The position numbers were made by a program, and so were the translations under genes. From UBA1930 sp943371535 (lineage in GTDB: Bacteria > Bacteroidota > Bacteroidia > Chitinophagales > Chitinophagaceae), in the NCBI GenBank assembly GCA_943371535.1, contig CALRVE020000002.1:62001-126000 (forward strand): 64,000 nt of DNA, given 5' to 3'. Shown in pieces: positions 57,915 through 64,000 of this stretch (positions are counted from its first letter, which is position 1; each line of letters opens with the position of its first letter). The notes beneath the pieces were generated by a model that was not told where the DNA came from, ran no database searches, and saw nothing but the letters and a program-made list of their open reading frames with translations.

Positions 57915-60900
57915 TTTTCTTCTTTTTAAATAATTCATTCAGCTTATCATAGTTTACTGTAAACGTAAAGGCAACACCCGTTTCAATAAAATAACCATCT
58001 AATAAAGCTTCGTATTGATTACGACGGTAAGCTCTAATCATAAATTTTCCATCTTTAGATAATTTATAAGTAGTATTTACATCTGGAATAAATTGAATAT
58101 TATTATTCGATGCATTTTTGCCATTGGCTCCAGGATCGTTACCATCTACAGTAAAACTTTTACCTACACTAATATTTAATCGATCATTCAAAAAACTCTT
58201 ACTTAAAGCAACACTTAAATCTGTTCTTTTTGCATTAGGATCATCATCTACATTTTTTAAATTAATACCTATATCAATGCCTTTGATTAAATCATCGGCA
58301 ATTTGATTGATGGCTCCATTTAAAAAACCACTTACACTTTCATTGGCAATAAGATTGCTATTGTTGCCATTGCCTGCAAAAAAATCTCTGCTTTGTTCTC
58401 CAATAAATCTGTTTAAAACCAGCAATGCAAAAACTTGTTTATTCATTGCTGAAGCATCTGTTCGAAGTTGTTGTAATTTATTTTCAATGGTAGTAGCCAT
58501 TGCATAAGTAACATCTTCGGCTTTTTCTTTTAGAGCAATATCAAAACTTAAAATGGGTTTCATGATTTCTCCATTTATTTTTAATAATACCTCAAATGGT
58601 ACTTTACGTTTGTACACGTCATTTTCGGCTGCGGTGGTTGTTGTAATTTCTCCTCCTACTAAATCGAATGGTGATGTTTTAATTTCGTAAGCAGCTGTAA
58701 TGTTTGCAGTAGCTTTTAATGGATCGCCACTAAGTGTAATGGTACTTCCATCAACCAATAAAAACTTACGTTTAATAAATTGATAATTCAATTGATAACT
58801 TCCTTTCTTTAAATTATACACTCCTACCAAACCAACAGAACCATTGGGGTTTAATGCTGCATTTAGTTGAGCATCGCCTTGTAGTTCTAATTCATCTCTT
58901 GTAATGGGATCTATAATAATATTGAATTTTGCTTCTGGGTCAATTTCAATATTTAAGTTGTAGTTGTAAGAGCCATAATTATTGGCACTTTCTTGCAATG
59001 CAATTACATCTTGATAAGTTGCAGTGGTAAGTAAATGAGCAATGGTATCCATATTTACAAACTCAACAACACCTTCTCTATCTTTTGCAGAAGGAGATGT
59101 ATTTTGACGAACAAAATGAATAGCAGTAGCTTTTTTTGCTGCAATACTGCCTGAAATATCTGGTGCTTGTAAAACGCCATTCATGTTTACATCAACATCA
59201 ACCACTCCTTTTCCATAAAGAATATTATTATCAACTGCAGTGTTATTAATGGCAGTAAAATCTTTTGCTACCACCGATAAATTGCTAACGAAATCCTTTT
59301 TATTGTTTTGAGTCAATGTTCCATTAATACGCATAGTATGATTGGTAGAATCTGAAATAGTAAAATCATTGAACTGAATAGTTGGATAATGAATCGCTAT
59401 TTTTTGATTATTTATTTTTACAATGGTTCCAAATTGTGCAGCAGTGGTTTGTATAGAATCAAAAACTAAAGTTCCATTCCAAACAGGATTATCAGCTGCT
59501 CCAGTAATACTAATTGGACCAGCAATTGTTCCACTACTTCTTATAAGATTGCCTTGGGTAAATGGTTGTATACTTGCAAGAGTGATGGGATTAAAGTTCA
59601 CTTTTACATCTACTATTTTAGCATTATAATTTCCACGCATATCTACATTGTTGCCATTACCCAATAATTTACCAGTAACAGTTACATTGTTGTTTGCAGT
59701 TTGAGCAGCTAATTCAATATTTCCTACAGAAATATGTTGATACGTAATACTATCCAATTTTAAGTTGCCATCCATTGTTGGTATAGCATTGTTTAGTTCA
59801 CTTACTTTAATAGTTGCATTTAAAATACCATCAAGCGTAGTAGCACTTTTTTCAATCAATGAAGTGATGCTGCTAAGTTTAAAATCATTGATGCCAATAA
59901 GAATGGGAGAACTTGCTGCTAGTGTTTCATTGTGAATGGAAATTTTTTGATTGGCATTTCCAATATCAAAAGCTTGTATGTTGAATCCTTCGGTAGAAGT
60001 ACGAATTATATTTTCTGTATTCACTACCCAAGGCTCTTTATTCAACAATAAGTCTTTGCCAAGTTGAATATCAAAACCTGCTATAGTATTGGGTTTGGCT
60101 GCAATAGAAGCTTGAAACTGTTCTTTCTTTTCAAAATCTTTCAAAGTAATAGTGGTAGATAAATTGTTCTGATGAAAACCGCCAATTGCCGAGGCATCGT
60201 AAAAAATTACATTACCCGATTGTACTGTATCAATTAACAGATTCAGTTTTAATGAATCATCTACACTTACTAGTGTTCCTGTTGATTTACTAAAACGTAA
60301 ATCATTCAGTTGAAGATTTGGCATAGTTAATAGAACATTCACTGCACTATCTGTATTGGCATTGCTAATACTTGCATTTACTAGAATGGGTTCACTAAAT
60401 TGTAGTGATGGAATAAAAGCATCATAAATAGGGTTAGGCTTTAATACAATCGTTGCTTCTACAATTGCTGCAGAAGCTAAAACGTTTTTATTTTTTGCAA
60501 GCGATTCTGTTGTGATTGTTGATGGTAAAAATTTAGCCATCGCATCATTCAATAATAATGGAATGGAATTGTAATAAACAGTGCTTTTAATATTTGCATC
60601 AACAAATGGAGTAATTAATTGAATAATAGTTGAATCGTTTCTTACAAATGCAAAAATGGTTGAACTATCTACCATTATTTTTTGTGATGCATTTTGTAGA
60701 ATGATACTATCAATAATAATTTCAGCCTTTAAGTTTTTTGGAGTTGCATTTTCTATTTTTACTGTAGAGGATGTTGCAATGGTTAAGCTATCTTTTGTAA
60801 TTCCGAGTGCATACAAATTTGCTTGAGCAACATTCACCACTGCATTTACTGTTGGATATTCATCATGAATATTTGCTGAGCCATTTACGTTCATTGCCAA

Positions 60901-62892
60901 TAAAGAATCTTTAATAGAAGCAAAGCCTTTAATTAATCCATTATTGAAAGTGGAATTTGCTTGAATATTACGAAGGGTATTTTCTTTGTAGCGAAAAGAT
61001 TGTATGGCTGCAACAACTTTCATGTTGTTATTCTTCACATCAAAACCTTTATTGCCTTTTAGTGCAATATTTCCATTGAGTTTTCCTAGAACAGAATCTT
61101 GACCAATCCATTTTCCTGTTTCTAAATCTTTTGCATTCAATACAATATCGTACACCATTTTTTCTGGTTGCTGAAATTGTTGAAGATTGGCTTTAATGGC
61201 AGCAAATCCATATTTTGAATTGGTACGAACATTTGTATTTACACTATTTGTATTACCAACTAAAGTTCCATTTACTTGAATAATTGGTGGAAGAATGATT
61301 TTTTGTTTAACCGTTTTTAAAAAAGGTTGAATCAATTTTTCGGTAACGGCAAGATTTTGAATATTGGTATTGTAACTTATTTTTTTAGGATCAGTGATGT
61401 TGTTAATCTTTCCACTCATTTGTAAATTCAAAATATTGGGCTTAGTAGATTGAACTTGTAATGCAAGAATATTTAAGTTGTTGGTAGTTCCTTTTATGTT
61501 GGCACTCACCAATACATCTCCTAAAATATTGAGTTGCTCTTTGTATTGTTCACTTTGATTACCCAACAATAGTTGTACATCTTTTTTGCCAATAATTGTT
61601 TTAGAAATTTGAATATCATTTTCACTACTTGATAAGGTAGTTTCTGAAATTGGAAATACTGTTGCAGTAGTATTGATACTTGACGTAGGTGTACGAACAA
61701 CTAAATTTTTAGCTACTATTACATTGGTATCTATTTGAATACTACCACTTAAACTATCTAGCTGAAAACCACTTTTATCTTTAAAGGAGAATTGTTCAAT
61801 AGTAGAAGCTAAAACTCCATCAACATATTGATTAGCTGTAGCTACAAAATTCAAATTGTCAATATTCAAATGATAATAATCTAGCCCTTTTTGCAATTCA
61901 GGTTTTGCTAGATTGTTATACACAATTTTATTTTGCGAAAGATTTATTTCATCAACAACAAAATTGATATTGGTGTTTGCCGACGTTTGAACAGTAACAG
62001 CATTTTCTTTTACAACAATTGTTTCATTTTTAGTAGAATGATTGAATTCAATGTTGCTATTATTCAGCAAAATAGATTTTATCTTAAATGTATTGATATC
62101 AGATTTATTACTTAGTTCAGCTAATTGTAAATCGCTAATTTTATTATTGCTATATAATTGTTGTGGTTTGTTTTCAAAAACAATATTTGAGTTTTTGATA
62201 TGGAAACTATCGAGTTGAATAATTGGTAAAGCAAAAGCAGTAGTTGAAGTTGCGGCAGATTGTTCTTTTACAATTTGCATGTTGAACTTAAGTCCATTAG
62301 CCAATACTTTAGATACATTGAAACTCATTTTATCAAAATCAACATTCTTCACTTTAAGTTGAAAATGTTGAGCTTGTAATTTCAAGAGTACTCCAGCATT
62401 ATAATTGAGTTGATTGAAACGAACATTCTTTAATTCAATATCATCTATTGAAAATTTTATTGGCGTTGAACTAGTTGTTGTGTTTGTGGATTTACTTTTA
62501 AATGCATCAACAATAAATTGATAATTGAATACACTATCATTTACTTTGTTGGACAGGTTTATATATACATCATCTAACAGTACTTTATTAATTTCATACT
62601 TGCCAGCAATTAATTTAAGCATGGCAACATCAACACGAATTTGTTTGCCATAGAGTAAAGTGTCTTTCGATAAATCGCTTACATAAACGCCATTTAATTC
62701 TACCCAATTGGGTAAACTATAATCTATTGAATGAATAACAAATTGAGTATTGGTTTTTGTAGAAAGATACGTTTGAAGTTTTTCTTTTATATAAGACTTC
62801 GACCAATTGGTTTGTAATAGCAACAAAAGGGCAATGAGTAGTACGAGTAGCACACCCACAAGCAGTAGAATTCGCTTGGCCCATTTTTTCAT
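57907..62892 (-). CDS. tamB: TamB-like translocation/assembly protein (AsmA/DUF490)
   Basis: A 1661-residue protein with one N-terminal membrane anchor (about 8-27, ILLLVGVLLVLLIALLLLL) and a long series of beta-rich repeats as expected of the AsmA-like lipid-transfer groove family. The C-terminus (about 1300-1650) is the DUF490/TamB domain, with PFEVLLKINGEIMKPILSF, SFLNDRLNISVGKSF and a final TFTVNYDKLNEL. It is upstream of and overlaps tamL. TamB family proteins are thought to bridge the envelope and move phospholipid. Confidence 0.92.
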   Translation of the reverse strand: MKKWAKRILLLVGVLLVLLIALLLLLQTNWSKSYIKEKLQTYLSTKTNTQFVIHSIDYSLPNWVELNGVYVSDLSKDTLLYGKQIRVDVAMLKLIAGKYEINKVLLDDVYINLSNKVNDSVFNYQFIVDAFKSKSTNTTTSSTPIKFSIDDIELKNVRFNQLNYNAGVLLKLQAQHFQLKVKNVDFDKMSFNVSKVLANGLKFNMQIVKEQSAATSTTAFALPIIQLDSFHIKNSNIVFENKPQQLYSNNKISDLQLAELSNKSDINTFKIKSILLNNSNIEFNHSTKNETIVVKENAVTVQTSANTNINFVVDEINLSQNKIVYNNLAKPELQKGLDYYHLNIDNLNFVATANQYVDGVLASTIEQFSFKDKSGFQLDSLSGSIQIDTNVIVAKNLVVRTPTSSINTTATVFPISETTLSSSENDIQISKTIIGKKDVQLLLGNQSEQYKEQLNILGDVLVSANIKGTTNNLNILALQVQSTKPNILNLQMSGKINNITDPKKISYNTNIQNLAVTEKLIQPFLKTVKQKIILPPIIQVNGTLVGNTNSVNTNVRTNSKYGFAAIKANLQQFQQPEKMVYDIVLNAKDLETGKWIGQDSVLGKLNGNIALKGNKGFDVKNNNMKVVAAIQSFRYKENTLRNIQANSTFNNGLIKGFASIKDSLLAMNVNGSANIHDEYPTVNAVVNVAQANLYALGITKDSLTIATSSTVKIENATPKNLKAEIIIDSIILQNASQKIMVDSSTIFAFVRNDSTIIQLITPFVDANIKSTVYYNSIPLLLNDAMAKFLPSTITTESLAKNKNVLASAAIVEATIVLKPNPIYDAFIPSLQFSEPILVNASISNANTDSAVNVLLTMPNLQLNDLRFSKSTGTLVSVDDSLKLNLLIDTVQSGNVIFYDASAIGGFHQNNLSTTITLKDFEKKEQFQASIAAKPNTIAGFDIQLGKDLLLNKEPWVVNTENIIRTSTEGFNIQAFDIGNANQKISIHNETLAASSPILIGINDFKLSSITSLIEKSATTLDGILNATIKVSELNNAIPTMDGNLKLDSITYQHISVGNIELAAQTANNNVTVTGKLLGNGNNVDMRGNYNAKIVDVKVNFNPITLASIQPFTQGNLIRSSGTIAGPISITGAADNPVWNGTLVFDSIQTTAAQFGTIVKINNQKIAIHYPTIQFNDFTISDSTNHTMRINGTLTQNNKKDFVSNLSVVAKDFTAINNTAVDNNILYGKGVVDVDVNMNGVLQAPDISGSIAAKKATAIHFVRQNTSPSAKDREGVVEFVNMDTIAHLLTTATYQDVIALQESANNYGSYNYNLNIEIDPEAKFNIIIDPITRDELELQGDAQLNAALNPNGSVGLVGVYNLKKGSYQLNYQFIKRKFLLVDGSTITLSGDPLKATANITAAYEIKTSPFDLVGGEITTTTAAENDVYKRKVPFEVLLKINGEIMKPILSFDIALKEKAEDVTYAMATTIENKLQQLRTDASAMNKQVFALLVLNRFIGEQSRDFFAGNGNNSNLIANESVSGFLNGAINQIADDLIKGIDIGINLKNVDDDPNAKRTDLSVALSKSFLNDRLNISVGKSFTVDGNDPGANGKNASNNNIQFIPDVNTTYKLSKDGKFMIRAYRRNQYEALLDGYFIETGVAFTFTVNYDKLNELFKKKKNE

Positions 62893-63003
62893 CTATCTAA
62901 GTATAGCTGAAAATCATGCCACGTATATCAAAAAACAGAAAAACACATAAAGATGTAAGCGATTCTAGTTTTTATGTATTTATTCTACTTAAAATAATTC
63001 TTA

Positions 63004-63894
63004 TTAGGTATTTTCAGCAGTTAGCAATACTTGCCATGCAGCATCAACATTGCCTTGTGCCAACAATTCTTTAGCATACACATGCAATTCATTTTCCATT
63101 TCTATAGGATTAATGGAAAAGTATTGTACAATATTTTTCAGTTTGTCATCTTCAAAAGCTGGACTTACAATGGGTAATTTTTGTACATTGGCTAGTTGCC
63201 CTAAATTATTTCCTGTCAAAACATTGCTTCTTTTAATGCCCTCTGGCAAAGCATCTACACCAATGCCTAATTCTTTATTAGGCTTAGCAACAGTAAACAT
63301 ATTTTGTTCATTCATTACTGCATACCAATCGCCACCTAAACGTGCAATGGGTTGCAATTTGTGTAAATCAATCATGCTGCCTTCTGCATTTAAAACAGTT
63401 TCATCTACATGCATGCACAATACTTCTGCAATCACTAATTGACCAGCCCCAGGATTTTCTCCCAAACTTTTCACTTCAATTACTTTACACTCCATTTTTA
63501 CTTTGGCTTCTTTTACCATGGGTGGTTTTACTATAGTAGAAGCTTCTTTGTTGAACCCTGCTTTTATAAATTCATCTACATTTTTAGCATATTCACAACT
63601 ACTTAAACTTACTTGCTGCACCATATGGTAATCACAAATATTAATCACCACTTCTGGAACTTCTAATACATTTTGCAGGGTGTGTTTTAAATGATTGTCT
63701 CTTCCACTACGTGAAGGAGAAAAAATTACAATCGGCGGATTGGTAGAAAATAAATTGAAAAAAGAAAACGGACTCAAATTCACATTTCCTTCTTTATCTA
63801 CTGTACTTGCAAATGCAATTGGTCGTGGACATACAGCATGTTGTAACCAAGCCTGACGTTGTTGTATTGGGAGTTCTTGAATGTTTATAAGCAT
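63004..63894 (-). CDS. Flavin reductase-like domain protein (FMN-binding split barrel)
   Basis: A 296-residue protein of the DIM6/NTAB flavin-reductase-like family. The FMN-binding region is VCPRPIAFASTVDKEGNVN (about 21-39), LSPFSFFNLFSTNPPIV, FSPSRSGRDNHLKHT (phosphate contact) and VVINICDYHMV. The C-terminal 90 residues are an unusual extension relative to the basic fold of about 200. The electron donor and the acceptor it reduces are unknown. It is on the same strand as a partial gene upstream. Confidence 0.85.
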   Translation of the reverse strand: MLINIQELPIQQRQAWLQHAVCPRPIAFASTVDKEGNVNLSPFSFFNLFSTNPPIVIFSPSRSGRDNHLKHTLQNVLEVPEVVINICDYHMVQQVSLSSCEYAKNVDEFIKAGFNKEASTIVKPPMVKEAKVKMECKVIEVKSLGENPGAGQLVIAEVLCMHVDETVLNAEGSMIDLHKLQPIARLGGDWYAVMNEQNMFTVAKPNKELGIGVDALPEGIKRSNVLTGNNLGQLANVQKLPIVSPAFEDDKLKNIVQYFSINPIEMENELHVYAKELLAQGNVDAAWQVLLTAENT

Positions 63895-63944
63895 GATTCT
63901 CGAATTAGTGGATTGATGAATTGGCGAATTTTTACATTAATGAA

Positions 63945-64000
63945 CTACTCTTCTGATTTCTTGCTTTTAGATATTGAATAAACCCGCCAATCTTTTTTGT
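63945..64000 (-). CDS. C-terminal end of an unidentified gene, cut by window edge
   Basis: The last 17 complete codons before a TAG at 63947-63945 read KKDWRVYSISKSKKSEE. It lies on the same strand, 50 bp upstream of the flavin reductase family gene. A basic, charged tail is a usual protein end, but so short a piece cannot be assigned and could be a chance frame. Confidence 0.35.
   Translation of the reverse strand, partial: KKDWRVYSISKSKKSEE

Overview
The window is from a low-GC member of the Bacteroidota, most likely family Chitinophagaceae or a close relative. The evidence is the repeated TAnnTTTG promoter element (the Bacteroidota -7 box), start codons with no Shine-Dalgarno sequence, many small Sec/lipoprotein genes, a TonB-dependent receptor, a secreted DPP IV peptidase, the long three-domain IspG, a TamL lipoprotein/TamB pair, a DUF4286 protein, a ribosomal protein THX gene, and intergenic repeat families typical of the phylum. 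No rRNA operon, prophage, CRISPR array or conjugative element is seen. One tRNA is present, tRNA-Leu(UAG). Most of the window is ordinary chromosomal housekeeping sequence with accessory patches.

Layout. 1-5 kb: the end of a secreted protein, an MsbA-like ABC exporter, a small barrel-like protein, trigger factor and tRNA-Leu. 4.6-8.3 kb: accessory patch with a small antitoxin-like gene, a Doc/Fic toxin broken by a stop codon inside its active-site motif, a BNR-repeat secreted protein divergent from a membrane-anchored winged-helix regulator, and a REP-associated transposase (RAYT) flanked by its own repeats. 8.3-19 kb: hypothetical secreted protein, HslR, TonB-C protein, TrmD, a 103-bp direct repeat pair with hairpins, glucosaminidase, M28 peptidase, esterase lipoprotein, DPP IV and SucD. 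19.3-25.7 kb: a giant alpha-2-macroglobulin-like protein containing a SusC-type TonB plug segment. 25.9-31.5 kb: an FAD oxidoreductase and a cluster of small lipoprotein and membrane genes around a YgiB-like/YgiC-like pair. 31.5-38 kb: MFS transporter, AspS, a LpxL-like acyltransferase, an S23 four-helix protein and NadB. 38-42.3 kb: a TonB-dependent receptor plus beta-propeller phytase locus preceded by an 11-bp-periodic Pho-box-like array. 42.3-52.8 kb: IspG, an esterase, acyl-CoA dehydrogenase, a ComEA-like HhH protein, CysS, DUF4286, HU, THX, a fatty-acid hydroxylase family protein and a DEAD-box helicase. 53-64 kb: an envelope lipid and outer-membrane assembly block with MlaE-MlaF-MlaD, TamL-TamB and a flavin reductase family protein.

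How the genes work together. Envelope biogenesis dominates (LpxL-like, MsbA-like, Mla, TamL/TamB), along with secreted hydrolases (DPP IV, M28, glucosaminidase, phytase, esterases) feeding nutrient scavenging. The receptor/phytase pair looks like a phosphate-acquisition unit. The most unusual items are the A2M/plug chimera, the possible Pho-like promoter of the phytase locus, the RAYT with its repeats and duplicated tail, and short intergenic-type repeats that appear in frame inside conserved genes (ispG, the A2M gene and the FAD oxidoreductase). All calls come from reading the sequence; no database search was run.
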